Below, piece after piece: positions 41,176 through 49,876 of a stretch of DNA of 64,000 nt. The notes beneath the pieces are model-generated. The model worked only from the letters and a program-made list of their open reading frames with translations, did no database searches and was not told where the DNA came from. The first letter of the stretch is position 1. Each line of letters opens with the position of its first letter. The DNA is from Pseudomonas sp. MTM4 (GTDB lineage: Bacteria > Pseudomonadota > Gammaproteobacteria > Pseudomonadales > Pseudomonadaceae): NCBI RefSeq assembly GCF_019355055.1, contig NZ_CP048411.1, positions 2,108,001 to 2,172,000 on the forward strand, in the 5' to 3' direction. The position numbers and the translations under genes are program-made.

Positions 41176-44100
41176 TTACGCTGCCGGCTCGAACAACCGC
41201 ACGCTCTGCACCTCGTCGCCGCGGTTCAGCTGCTCCTTGAGCACCTTTTCCTGCTGGCGTGCCTTGGCAATGGAGCGTTCCTTCACCGGGCCATAACCGC
41301 GGATCAGTTCCGGTAGCGCGGCGATTGCCACGGCAGTGCGGTAATTGCTCGGCTTGAGTTGCGCCAGGAGCCCGTCGAGATTGCGCTCGTACTCGCTGAT
41401 CAACTCGCGCTCGACACGGCGATCATGGCCGTAACCGAACACATCCAGCGGCGTACCGCGCAGGAATTTCAGCTTGGCCAGCACGCCGAAGGCATTCAGC
41501 ACCCAAGGGCCGAGCTCACGTTTGCGCGGCTCGCCAGTTGCGCTATCGCGCTTGGCCAGCCAAGCCGGGGCCAGGTGGAACTGTAGCTTGTAGTCACCTT
41601 CGAACTGCGCCTCCAATTGCTCGCGAAACTCCGGCTCGCTGTACAGCCGCGCCACTTCGTACTCGTCCTTGTAGGCCAGCAGCTTGAAGTAGTAGCGCGC
41701 CACGGCTTTCGACAGCGCCAGGTCGTCGGCCGTATCCAGCGCCCGCACCTGCTCGACCTTATCGCGATAACGCTTGGCATAGGCGGCGTTCTGGTAACGG
41801 GTGAGGAAGTCCACGCGCCAGTCGACGATTTCTTCCAAGGTCTGGCAGATCGGCTCGGCCAACTCCTTCGGACGCGCCAGTTTTTCCACCGTCTCACGCT
41901 CCAACGCCGCACGACGTCCCCAGCGGAAGGCCTGCAGGTTCAGCTCGGCTGCCACGCCATTGATGGTGATGGCCTTCTCAATGGCCTCAGCCGACAGCGG
42001 CAACAGCCCCTGCTGATAGGCAAAGCCGAGCAGGAACAGGTTGGTGGCGATGCTGTCGCCCATCAGCCGGGTCGCCAGCCGAGTCGCGTCGATGAAGTGC
42101 GTCTTCTCGGCACCCACCGCATCCATCAGCGCTTCGCGCATGGCCTTGCCCGGCACCTGGGCGTCGGGGTTGCGGGTGAATTCCGCCGTCGCCGCCTCAT
42201 GGCTGTTGATCACCGCGTGGCTGATCTGATCGTTGAGGCGAGTCAGCGAATCGTCACCGGCCGCCACCACCAGATCGCACCCCAGCAGCAGATCGGTTTC
42301 GCCCGCTGCGATGCGCACGGCATAGATGTCATCCTGCTTGGCGGCGATGCGTACGTGGGTGACCACCGGGCCGAACTTCTGCGCCAGGCCGGCCTGGTCG
42401 AGCACGGTGCAACCCTTGCCTTCCAGATGCGCCGCCATGCCCAGTAGCGCGCCAAGGGTCGTCACACCGCTGCCGCCGACGCCGGGAATCAGTACGTTCC
42501 ATGGACGTTCGAGGGTCGGATGTTGCGGCTCCGGCAACTTTGCCGGATCGAGGCTAGCACCGACCGCTTCCGGCTTGCGCAACCCACCGCCATGAACGGT
42601 GACGAAGCTCGGACAGAAGCCTTCGACGCAGGAAAAATCCTTGTTGCAGGCGTTCTGGTCGATCTCGCGCTTGCGCCCCAGCTCGGTTTCCAGCGGCAAT
42701 ACGGCGAGGCAGTTGGACTTCTCGCCACAGTCGCCGCAGCCCTCGCACACGGCGGGATTGATGAAGGCACGCTTGGCCGGGTCTTCCAGCTTGCCGCGCT
42801 TGCGCCGACGACGCTTCTCGGTAGCGCAGGTCTGGTCGTAGATGATCACCGAGACGCCCTTGAACTCACGCAGCTCGCGCTGCACGGCATCCAGATCGCG
42901 GCGATGATGGAAGCTGGTGATCGGCGCGAAGCCATCGCGGCTCGGGTACTTGTCCGGCTCGTCACTGACCAGCGCGATGCGCTTGACGCCCTCGTCGGCG
43001 ACTTGCCGGCTGAGCTGGTCGACGCGCAGCTCGCCGTCGATGGGCTGGCCACCGGTCATGGCCACCGCATCGTTGTAAAGAATCTTGAAGGTGATATTGA
43101 CGCCCGATGCAACCGCTGCGCGTACGGCGAGGCTGCCGGAGTGGAAATAGGTGCCATCGCCGAGGTTCTGGAACATGTGCGGCGTGTCGGTGAACGGCGC
43201 CTGGCCGATCCAGTTGACGCCCTCGCCACCCATCTGGGTGAAGGTCTCGGTGCGCCGATCCATCCACTGCACCATGTAGTGACAGCCGATGCCGGCCGAA
43301 GCGCGGCTACCCTCGGGCACTTTGGTCGAAGTGTTGTGTGGGCAACCGGAGCAGTAATGCGGCGTGCGCACGGTGGTGTAGCTGTGCGCGGCGAGAGCCT
43401 TCTCCTTGGCGGACAAAAACGCCAGCCGCGCCTGGATACTGTCGCTGGTGTAGATCGGCGCGAGGCGCTTGGCGATCACCCGGGCGATCATCGCGGGGGT
43501 CAGCTCGCTGAGGTTGGGCAACAGCGAATTGCCCTGCTCATCGAACTCGCCCACGACCCGAGGCCGCTTGTCCACCGGCCAGTTGTAAAGCTGCCCGGTG
43601 AGCTGGTCCTCGAGGATGCTGCGCTTTTCCTCGACCACCAGAATTTCGTCCAGGCCCTGGGCGAATTCGTGCACCGAGACCGGTTCCAGCGGCCAGCTCA
43701 TGCCCACCTTGAGCACCCGCAGGCCGACCTGGGCGCACAGCGCTTCGTCCAGCCCGAGGTCATCCAGGGCCTGGCGCACGTCGAGATAGCTCTTGCCGGT
43801 AGTGATGATGCCCAGGCGCGGGTTGGGCGAATCGAGCATGATCGGGTTGAGGTTGTTCGCACGGGCGAAGGCGCGCGCGGCGTAGATCTTGTACAGGTTG
43901 AGGCGTTTTTCCTGCGCCAGTGGCGGGTCCGGCCAGCGGATGTGCACGCCGTCTTCGGGCAGTTCGAAATCGTCCGGAATGGTCACGCTGACGCGCAACG
44001 GATCGACTTCCACCACGGCGGACGAATCGACGTTTTCGGCGATGGTCTTGAGCGCCACCCAGCAGCCCGAATAGCGCGACAGCTCCCAGCCGAGGATGCC

Positions 44101-44646
44101 GTAATCGAGGATTTCCTGAACGTTAGCCGGGTTAAGCACCGGAATCGAGGCCGCGATGAAGGCATGCTCGCTCTGGTGCGGCAGCGTCGAGGATTTGCAG
44201 CCGTGGTCATCGCCGGCCAGCAGCAGCACGCCGCCATGGGGCGAGACACCGGCGGCGTTGGCATGCTTGAACACGTCGCCCGCGCGGTCGACGCCCGGCC
44301 CCTTGCCGTACCACATGGCGAAGACACCGTCGTATTTCGCGCCGGGGAACAGATTGGTCTGCTGGCTACCCCAGACCGCCGTCGCCGCCAGTTCCTCGTT
44401 GAGGCCCGGCTGGAAATGGATGGCGTTCTGCTTGAGGAATTCGCGCGCTTCCCAGAGGCTCTTGTCCAGCCCACCGAGCGGCGAGCCGCGGTAGCCGGAG
44501 ATGAAGCAACCGGTGTTCAGGTTCCGAGCCTGGTCGCGTTGATGCTGCAGCATCGGCAGGCGGGTCAGCGCCTGGGTGCCGGTGAGGTACAGATGTCCGG
44601 TTGCGAGCCGGTACTTGTCATCCAGGCGGATCTCGGCCAATGACAT
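41176..44646 (-). CDS. Indolepyruvate:ferredoxin oxidoreductase, fused alpha-beta type
   Basis: A 1156-residue thiamine-pyrophosphate enzyme that oxidatively decarboxylates aryl (or branched) 2-oxo acids to acyl-CoA and passes electrons to ferredoxin. The N-terminal part carries FISGYRGSPLGGLDKSLWEA and AMWYGKGPGVDRAGDV. The TPP-binding core includes HYCSGCPHNTS, GIGCHYM and TQMGGEGVNWIGQAPF. Two iron-sulfur cysteine clusters (CEGCGDCGEKSNC at about 632-645 and CNKDFSCVEGFC at about 665-677) are followed by a C-terminal gamma-like domain (LIPGVGGSGVTTLGALL). AGGAG lies 6 nt before ATG, preceded by AAAAACAA and by a leader hairpin (44678-44698). It is divergent from an Lrp-type regulator, which probably controls it. 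Confidence 0.96.
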   Translation of the reverse strand: MSLAEIRLDDKYRLATGHLYLTGTQALTRLPMLQHQRDQARNLNTGCFISGYRGSPLGGLDKSLWEAREFLKQNAIHFQPGLNEELAATAVWGSQQTNLFPGAKYDGVFAMWYGKGPGVDRAGDVFKHANAAGVSPHGGVLLLAGDDHGCKSSTLPHQSEHAFIAASIPVLNPANVQEILDYGILGWELSRYSGCWVALKTIAENVDSSAVVEVDPLRVSVTIPDDFELPEDGVHIRWPDPPLAQEKRLNLYKIYAARAFARANNLNPIMLDSPNPRLGIITTGKSYLDVRQALDDLGLDEALCAQVGLRVLKVGMSWPLEPVSVHEFAQGLDEILVVEEKRSILEDQLTGQLYNWPVDKRPRVVGEFDEQGNSLLPNLSELTPAMIARVIAKRLAPIYTSDSIQARLAFLSAKEKALAAHSYTTVRTPHYCSGCPHNTSTKVPEGSRASAGIGCHYMVQWMDRRTETFTQMGGEGVNWIGQAPFTDTPHMFQNLGDGTYFHSGSLAVRAAVASGVNITFKILYNDAVAMTGGQPIDGELRVDQLSRQVADEGVKRIALVSDEPDKYPSRDGFAPITSFHHRRDLDAVQRELREFKGVSVIIYDQTCATEKRRRRKRGKLEDPAKRAFINPAVCEGCGDCGEKSNCLAVLPLETELGRKREIDQNACNKDFSCVEGFCPSFVTVHGGGLRKPEAVGASLDPAKLPEPQHPTLERPWNVLIPGVGGSGVTTLGALLGMAAHLEGKGCTVLDQAGLAQKFGPVVTHVRIAAKQDDIYAVRIAAGETDLLLGCDLVVAAGDDSLTRLNDQISHAVINSHEAATAEFTRNPDAQVPGKAMREALMDAVGAEKTHFIDATRLATRLMGDSIATNLFLLGFAYQQGLLPLSAEAIEKAITINGVAAELNLQAFRWGRRAALERETVEKLARPKELAEPICQTLEEIVDWRVDFLTRYQNAAYAKRYRDKVEQVRALDTADDLALSKAVARYYFKLLAYKDEYEVARLYSEPEFREQLEAQFEGDYKLQFHLAPAWLAKRDSATGEPRKRELGPWVLNAFGVLAKLKFLRGTPLDVFGYGHDRRVERELISEYERNLDGLLAQLKPSNYRTAVAIAALPELIRGYGPVKERSIAKARQQEKVLKEQLNRGDEVQSVRLFEPAA

Positions 44647-44659
44647 GGGGCGCTCCTGT

Positions 44660-44667
44660 TTGTTTTT
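44660..44667 (-). promoter_or_regulatory. Hfq/Crc-type motif before iorAB
   Basis: AAAAACAA (AANAANAA type), 3 nt from the AACAGGAG ribosome site; the 13-nt context GATAAAAACAAAC is identical before NSS transporter 1. Confidence 0.45.
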
Positions 44668-44677
44668 ATCGGAGTCT

Positions 44678-44698
44678 GGACAGTGCTGTTCACTGTCC
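44678..44698. promoter_or_regulatory. Perfect inverted repeat in the iorAB leader
   Basis: GGACAGTG-CTGTT-CACTGTCC, a perfect 8-bp stem with a 5-nt loop, 32-52 nt before the iorAB ATG. It may be an operator (for example for the divergent Lrp protein) or a leader hairpin. Confidence 0.5.
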
Positions 44699-44861
44699 GC
44701 CTAAAAAGTCGTGGGCAGCTGCACGGTAAGCCGCCCCACGCCAGCGTCCAGCGGGGGATCACACCACCGTTGCGCGTTGGATAAGAGTCTGGCCGTGACG
44801 AAGAGAGATTTTCTTTCTACTTTTGCGGTGTAAGCGCCTTCGCGTGCATGATCCATCCACT

Positions 44862-44869
44862 AACAACAA
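44862..44869 (+). promoter_or_regulatory. Hfq/Crc-type motif before the Lrp-type regulator
   Basis: AACAACAA (exact AAYAAYAA) in the run AACAACAACAAAACAGGAAC leading into the ATG at 44886. Confidence 0.5.
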
Positions 44870-44885
44870 CAAAACAGGAACAACC

Positions 44886-45353
44886 ATGCAGACCCCGCTG
44901 AGCAGCATCGACCGCAAGATTCTGCTGCTGCTGCAACACAACGCCGACCTCTCCGCCGCCGAGGTCGCGGAAAAGGTCGAGCTATCGCAATCGCCCTGCT
45001 GGCGACGCATCCATCGGATGCAGGAAGAGGGGCTGATCGAACGCAAGGTCGCTCTGCTCAACCCCAAGAAGCTCGGGTTGAATATGACGGTGTTCGTCAA
45101 CATCAAGCTCTCTGCCCACGGCCGCAGCAACCTCGACGAATTCGAACGGGCGGTGGTCGGTTACCCCGAAGTGCTGGAATGCCACACCATGGCCGGTGAA
45201 TCGGACTATCTGCTCAAGGTCGTGGCCAAGGACATCGACAGCTACGAGCGCTTTTTGCGCGATCAGCTCTTGCAGCGCCCCCATGTGCAGGAGGCCCACA
45301 GTCATATCGCCATGAGTGAAGTGAAGCGGACGACGGAGTTGCCGTTGGATTAA
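44886..45353 (+). CDS. Lrp/AsnC-family transcriptional regulator
   Basis: A 155-residue Lrp-type regulator: an N-terminal winged helix-turn-helix (SSIDRKILLLLQHNADLSAAEVAEKVELSQSPCWRRIHRMQEEG) and a C-terminal RAM/AsnC ligand domain (ECHTMAGESDYLLKVVAKDIDSYERFLRDQLL). It likely binds an amino acid and controls the divergent iorAB and the downstream dehydrogenase and transporters. AGGA lies 6 nt before ATG 44886; the frame is open from 44823 but without similarity. Its leader has an exact Crc-type motif, so the regulator itself may be under carbon control. It converges with the MFS gene across a 7-bp gap. Confidence 0.94.
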   Translation: MQTPLSSIDRKILLLLQHNADLSAAEVAEKVELSQSPCWRRIHRMQEEGLIERKVALLNPKKLGLNMTVFVNIKLSAHGRSNLDEFERAVVGYPEVLECHTMAGESDYLLKVVAKDIDSYERFLRDQLLQRPHVQEAHSHIAMSEVKRTTELPLD

Positions 45354-45360
45354 TGCAAGA

Positions 45361-46614
45361 TCAGGCCTGTTGCAGCTCGGGCTGTGGCTCGGAACGGCGA
45401 CTCGCCCAGCGCAGCGCCAGCGGCCCAATCACAAGCAATAGGCCCATCAGCGCGAACGCCGCCCACCAGCCCACCAACTGTTCGTCGCCCAACGCATCGA
45501 GCACCATGCCGAACAGCAGCGGCCCGAGAAACGCGCCGGTAAAGCCGGTGCAGGAATACAGCGCCATGACAGCTCCGCGGTGACTGGTCGGCGCCACCGC
45601 CACCAGCCCGGCAGTCAATGCCGCCGAGTCGGCCGTCACCGTGACGCTGTAGCACACGATGAGCACCAGCAGCGCCCAGAACGGTAGCGCCGCGCCGAGC
45701 CCGAGCAGGCAGGCGAGCACCGCCGAAATCAGCATTACTGCGACCAGCCAGCGCTGCCGGCCAAAGCGGATCGCCATTTCGTTGCCGATGATGCTCGCTG
45801 GCATGCCGATCAGCGTTGCGATCATCGCCACCCAGGTTCCGCTCAGCCAGGGCGACTGGCCCTGCCAATCGCCGGCAAACACGATGAAGGCCACCAGCCA
45901 GGCGCGGAAGGCGAACAGCTCTAGGTTGTGCATAGCATAGGCCAGGCAATAGGCGATGACGGGACGGCTGGTCAACGGCGCCAGGTCCAGCAGGCGCCGC
46001 GGCTCGTGCGCGGTAACCGGCTTGGGCGGCAGGCCGCGCCAAACCATCACCCAGGCAAACAGCGCGCAGCCCCCGCTGAGCAGCGCCGGCAACTGCCAGC
46101 CGCCGAGCGCGGCGAGCTCACCGGCAAGCAGGAAAGACAGCGCCGTGCCGAGGCCGAAGCTTGCCGTGTAGAAGGCGATGGCGCGCGATTGCGCCGGCCC
46201 CTCAATCCGTTCGGACAGGGCCTTGAGTCCCGGCATGTAGGTGCCGGCCAGGCCGACCCCTGCCAATACGCGCCAGAGCAGCGCCGACCAGAAGTCATCG
46301 GCCAGCACGAAGCCTGCGCTGGCGAACGCCGTCAGCAGCATGGCCCAAAGGTAGATCAGCCGCGCGTCGTGACGATCGGTCAGCCCAGTCAGGACCGGCA
46401 CCGCGAGCATGTAGCCAAGAAAGAAGCCACCACCGATCCAGCCCGCTTCGGTGTTGTCCAGGTCCCAGAGTGACTGAAACTCGGGCAGCAGCGCGGCGAA
46501 CAGCGCGAAGCCTGCCATGCCCAGGGTTTCTGCGATGCACATCACCAGAGTGAGGCGGCGCGCGGCTTGGCTCGGCTGGGAGGCCGGCAGCGGTGAGGCA
46601 TCGATCGAATTCAT
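45361..46614 (-). CDS. MFS transporter
   Basis: A 417-residue major facilitator with twelve hydrophobic segments. The first part holds ADTLGMAGF-like helix 1 (CIAETLGMAGFALFAALLPEF), the loop-2 motif GLTDRHDARLIYLW and the LAGVGLAGTYMPGLKALSERI segment. Substrate and direction are unknown; relatives are often annotated as CynX/NimT- or nitrate/cyanate-like permeases, but this cannot be decided here. The start is ATG 46614 with a weak ribosome site (GGATGCC). It lies 52 bp upstream of phnP's stop on the same strand but is not a phn gene by homology; it may be a late addition to the phn end. Confidence 0.85.
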   Translation of the reverse strand: MNSIDASPLPASQPSQAARRLTLVMCIAETLGMAGFALFAALLPEFQSLWDLDNTEAGWIGGGFFLGYMLAVPVLTGLTDRHDARLIYLWAMLLTAFASAGFVLADDFWSALLWRVLAGVGLAGTYMPGLKALSERIEGPAQSRAIAFYTASFGLGTALSFLLAGELAALGGWQLPALLSGGCALFAWVMVWRGLPPKPVTAHEPRRLLDLAPLTSRPVIAYCLAYAMHNLELFAFRAWLVAFIVFAGDWQGQSPWLSGTWVAMIATLIGMPASIIGNEMAIRFGRQRWLVAVMLISAVLACLLGLGAALPFWALLVLIVCYSVTVTADSAALTAGLVAVAPTSHRGAVMALYSCTGFTGAFLGPLLFGMVLDALGDEQLVGWWAAFALMGLLLVIGPLALRWASRRSEPQPELQQA

Positions 46615-46666
46615 ACGGCATCCATCTTGATGGCGACGCTCTCTGCAGGAAGCGGGGCCAGCGTGT

Positions 46667-47413
46667 TCAGAGAGATTGGCCGTCGGCGGCCAGGCTGACT
46701 CCAGCTGGCAGCGCGTCGGGATGATCCAGCAACCAGGCGTCCAAATTGTGGCCGATATGGGTTAGCACGGCCTGGTCCGGTTGCAGCTCGGCGATCACCG
46801 CCAGCGCACGGGTCAGATCGTTATGGTTCTGCGGCGCCTCTTGCGGCGGGCTCGAACAGTCCAGCACCAGCAGGTCGAGTGGGCGCTGGCGCAGCACAGT
46901 TAGGCTGACGTCGGGCACGCCAAGGGTGTCGGTGAGATAGGCGATGCGCCGCCCCATGCCCTCGAACAGATAGCCCAGGGTCGGCTTCGAATGATTGAGC
47001 GGCAACGCAGTGACGCTCAGCTCACCCAGCTCACGTCGCTCCAGCGCGGCGAACGGCTGGGAAAAATCCAGAATACCGGGATGCTTGTAGAGATCGGCCA
47101 GCCCCTCGGGGTCCTGCGGGCCATGCACTGGAATCCGCAGCCCGAGCCCCCAGCGCAGGTGCAACAGGCCCTGGGCGTGATCGGCGTGGTAATGGGTTTG
47201 CAGAATGCCGCTGAGGCTGCCCGGCGCGAAACGCTCGGTCAGATCGGTGAGGCCGCTGTCGACCAGCCAGCGCTGCGAGCCGCATTCGATCAATGCGCAG
47301 CAGGGTCCGCGACGCCAGGTCAAATCGGCGCGAGCCCGGCAACAGGCGACGCAATCGCAGTTGTATACCGGTACCTGACGGGCGTTGCCGCTGCCGAGAA
47401 TGATCAGGCGCAT
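46667..47413 (-). CDS. phnP: PhnP, cyclic phosphodiesterase of the C-P lyase pathway
   Basis: A 248-residue metallo-beta-lactamase-fold hydrolase. It opens the 1,2-cyclic ribose phosphate left by C-P lyase to ribose 1,5-bisphosphate precursors. Visible are the metal-binding THYHADHAQG, the YNCDCVACCRARAD zinc-type cysteine cluster near the N terminus, LTDTLG and LTHIGHNLD. It is the last gene of the phn operon and overlaps phnN by 10 bp. No phnO-like acetyltransferase lies between phnN and phnP, unlike in E. coli. Confidence 0.94.
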   Translation of the reverse strand: MRLIILGSGNARQVPVYNCDCVACCRARADLTWRRGPCCALIECGSQRWLVDSGLTDLTERFAPGSLSGILQTHYHADHAQGLLHLRWGLGLRIPVHGPQDPEGLADLYKHPGILDFSQPFAALERRELGELSVTALPLNHSKPTLGYLFEGMGRRIAYLTDTLGVPDVSLTVLRQRPLDLLVLDCSSPPQEAPQNHNDLTRALAVIAELQPDQAVLTHIGHNLDAWLLDHPDALPAGVSLAADGQSL

Positions 47414-47973
47414 GCGCGACCCCGTTCGATCAGCTGCAGCAGGCGCTGCATGGTTTCTTCCAGCGGCCCGGAGTTGTCCAATACCAGCGCCTCGCCCTGC
47501 CCCGCTGTCTGAAACTGGTCGTTGCGGGCCAGCCGTGCGTCTATTTCCTCGAGCGATTCACGCCCCCGTGCCAGCAACCGCTGACGCAGCACCGGCAGCG
47601 ACACCGTGAGCAGGACCGCCTGCAGTTGCGGATAACGCCGGCGCGCCTCGGCCAGATAGGCGCGTGAGCCATTGACCAGAACATCCTGTCCCGCCGACAG
47701 CCAATCGTCGATCTCCCGGGAAATGCCGTAGTGCAAGCCATTGGCCCGCCAGTGCAGGGCGAAGGCGCCGGTCGCTCGCAACTGCTCGAACTCCGCCTCG
47801 CTCACCGCCAGGGCATCCTCCCCCACCGCCTCGGCGGATCGGGTGATGACGCGCCGGGCGATCCGGCACCCACGCGCCTGCAGCGGCTCGCTGGCCGCTT
47901 GTAACAGGCTGTCCTTGCCTGAGCCGGAAGGCCCCATCAGATAGATCAGTCGTCCCGTCATCCGTCCCTTCAT
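47404..47973 (-). CDS. phnN: PhnN, ribose 1,5-bisphosphate phosphokinase
   Basis: A 189-residue kinase of the guanylate-kinase-like P-loop fold that phosphorylates ribose 1,5-bisphosphate to PRPP. The P-loop is LMGPSGSGKDSL near the N terminus; RVITRSAEAVGEDALAVSEAEFE and FALHWRANGLHYGI follow. I chose ATG 47973, which overlaps the phnM stop (TAATG) and has AAGGG 7 nt upstream; ATG 47961 is also possible. It is translationally coupled to phnM upstream and phnP downstream. Confidence 0.94.
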   Translation of the reverse strand: MKGRMTGRLIYLMGPSGSGKDSLLQAASEPLQARGCRIARRVITRSAEAVGEDALAVSEAEFEQLRATGAFALHWRANGLHYGISREIDDWLSAGQDVLVNGSRAYLAEARRRYPQLQAVLLTVSLPVLRQRLLARGRESLEEIDARLARNDQFQTAGQGEALVLDNSGPLEETMQRLLQLIERGRACA

Positions 47974-49118
47974 TAAAAGACCCTTCTGCCTTGCCGCCAT
48001 ACCTGTCGGACCACCGGCTGGCCATGCCTGTCGCTCGCCTGCAGCAGATCCGCACGCAGACCGACGCGGATTTCGCCACGGTCGTCCAGGCCCGCTGCCT
48101 GAGCCGGCGCCAGGCTGACCGCGGCGATGGCCTTCGGCAAGTCATAGTCGTTGCCCAGCGCCGAGAGCATAAACGCAGCTTGCAGCAGGCTGGCCGGATA
48201 GTAATCGCTGGAAAGGATATCCAGCACGCCGCGCCGCGCCAGATCAGCCGCGGCAATATTGCCCGAATGCGAGCCGCCACGAACGATGTTCGGCGCGCCC
48301 ATCAGCACCTTGAGCCCATGCACATGGCTGGCCTCGGCCGCTTCGAAGGTGGTGGGGAATTCAGCAATGGCCATGCCGAAGCCGGCCGACTCCGTTACGT
48401 GGGCCAGCGTCGCGTCATCGTGGCTGGCCAGGGCCAAACCGCGGGCCTGACATATCTCGACGATGGCGCGGCGCTGCTGATCGCTGTACTGCCTGGAGTT
48501 GGCGGTTTGCTGGTCGCTGAACGCATCCATCTCCGCCTCGTTGAGGTGGTACTTGCCCATGTAGTACTCGCGGTACTTCTCCGTCTGGGCGAACTGGCGC
48601 TGGCCGGGCGAGTGGTCCATGACCGACACCAATTGCACCAGCGGGTGCTCCACCAGATCGCGAAACACCGGCAATGCATCCGGATGGCATACCTCGCAGC
48701 GCAGGTGCAGACGATGGTCGGCGCGGGTGTCGCCGGCGGCCTCCGCCTCGGCGATAGCATCGAGCATCGCCGGCAACTGCTGCATGCGCTTGCCGCGCGG
48801 GTTGATGTCGCCGATGGACAACGCATCGAACACGCTGGTGATCCCGGCGGCAACAATCTGCGCATCGTGGGTCAGCACCGCCGAGGCCGAAGGCCAGTCG
48901 ACCCCGGGACGCGGCGTCATGTGCTTTTCCAGATTGTCGGTGTGCAGCTCGACCAGCCCTGGCATCAGGTAGTCACCGTTCAGGTCCTGAGCCTGTGGCA
49001 GCTGGCTGCGGCCCTCGCTCACATCCGCGATCAGGCCGTCACGGATCACCAGCGTGCCGTCGATCACCCGGTCGGCCATGACGATCCGCGCGTTGCTCAG
49101 TATCAGTTCAGCAGGCAT
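47973..49118 (-). CDS. phnM: PhnM, alpha-D-ribose 1-methylphosphonate 5-triphosphate diphosphatase
   Basis: A 381-residue amidohydrolase-superfamily enzyme that removes diphosphate from the ribose-phosphonate triphosphate to give the C-P lyase substrate. It has the amidohydrolase layout with VELHTDNLEKHMTPRPGVDWP (metal ligands), the LASHDDAT strand and GAPNIVRGGSHSGNIAA near the C terminus. ATG 49118 overlaps the phnL stop by 11 bp. The reaction is known from E. coli PhnM; assignment here is by motif and synteny. Confidence 0.95.
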   Translation of the reverse strand: MPAELILSNARIVMADRVIDGTLVIRDGLIADVSEGRSQLPQAQDLNGDYLMPGLVELHTDNLEKHMTPRPGVDWPSASAVLTHDAQIVAAGITSVFDALSIGDINPRGKRMQQLPAMLDAIAEAEAAGDTRADHRLHLRCEVCHPDALPVFRDLVEHPLVQLVSVMDHSPGQRQFAQTEKYREYYMGKYHLNEAEMDAFSDQQTANSRQYSDQQRRAIVEICQARGLALASHDDATLAHVTESAGFGMAIAEFPTTFEAAEASHVHGLKVLMGAPNIVRGGSHSGNIAAADLARRGVLDILSSDYYPASLLQAAFMLSALGNDYDLPKAIAAVSLAPAQAAGLDDRGEIRVGLRADLLQASDRHGQPVVRQVWRQGRRVF

Positions 49119-49809
49119 GGCGATGCTCCTCGGCAGTCATGTCCAGGTAGCGGTCGGCGACCGCCTCGCGTATGGCACGGTCATGGAAGATGCCGATCAG
49201 CGCGGCCCCGGCGGCCTTGGCTTCGGCGATCAACTCCAGCACCACCCGGCAGTTGACCTCGTCGAGCGAGGCGGTTGGTTCGTCCAGCAACAGCACCGGC
49301 CACTGCACCATGAAGCCGCGCGCCAGGTTCACACGCTGCTGCTCACCACCGGAAAAGGTGCCGGGTGCCAATTGCCAGAGCCGCTTGGGGATGTTCAGCC
49401 GGGTCAGCAGGCTTTCCGCTCGGGCCTGAGCTTCCTGCCGGCTCCAGCCTCGCGCCAGCGCCGGTGCCATCACCACTTCAAGGCAAGGCACCCGTGGAAT
49501 CACCCGCAGAAACTGGCTGACATAGCCGAGGCTTTCTCGGCGTACCGACAGCATCTGTCGGGGCTCGGCACCGACCAGCTCCAGTGGTTCGCTGCGATGG
49601 CGCAGGCGGATGCTGCCGGTGGCCAAGTAGTTGCCGTACAGGCAGCGCAACAGGGTGGATTTGCCGGCACCGGAGCGTCCGTGGAGCACCAGGCACTCTC
49701 CAGGGGCCACGGTAAAGCTCACCTCATGCAACACGTCGAGCGTTACGCCGTGCTGCTGGTGAAGGGTGAAGGACTTGCGCAGGTCCCTGACCTCAATCGG
49801 GTTGTTCAT
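49108..49809 (-). CDS. phnL: PhnL, ABC-type ATPase of the C-P lyase complex
   Basis: A 233-residue ABC-fold protein with Walker A GRSGAGKST, signature FSGGEQQRVNLARG and Walker B VLLLDEPTASLD, and an N-terminal phosphonate-type VEDLRKSFTLHQQ-like start (EVRDLRKSFTLHQQHGVTL). PhnL is needed for C-P bond cleavage and binds the core complex with PhnK rather than acting as a transporter. It starts 67 bp after phnK, the largest gap within the core phn genes. Confidence 0.95.
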   Translation of the reverse strand: MNNPIEVRDLRKSFTLHQQHGVTLDVLHEVSFTVAPGECLVLHGRSGAGKSTLLRCLYGNYLATGSIRLRHRSEPLELVGAEPRQMLSVRRESLGYVSQFLRVIPRVPCLEVVMAPALARGWSRQEAQARAESLLTRLNIPKRLWQLAPGTFSGGEQQRVNLARGFMVQWPVLLLDEPTASLDEVNCRVVLELIAEAKAAGAALIGIFHDRAIREAVADRYLDMTAEEHRHAC

Positions 49810-49876
49810 GAGCGATCACCGAGAATGGACTGAATAGATAGCGGCGAGATGGTCTGCGATAGCCGATCAACCCCAC

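Noticed and set aside
42520..44643. Long open frame (707 codons) on the plus strand opposite iorAB
   Set aside because: It is exactly antisense to the well-supported indolepyruvate oxidoreductase gene and its translation is low-complexity; high GC creates such frames. The same applies to plus-strand frames at 1366-3396 and 3794-5530.
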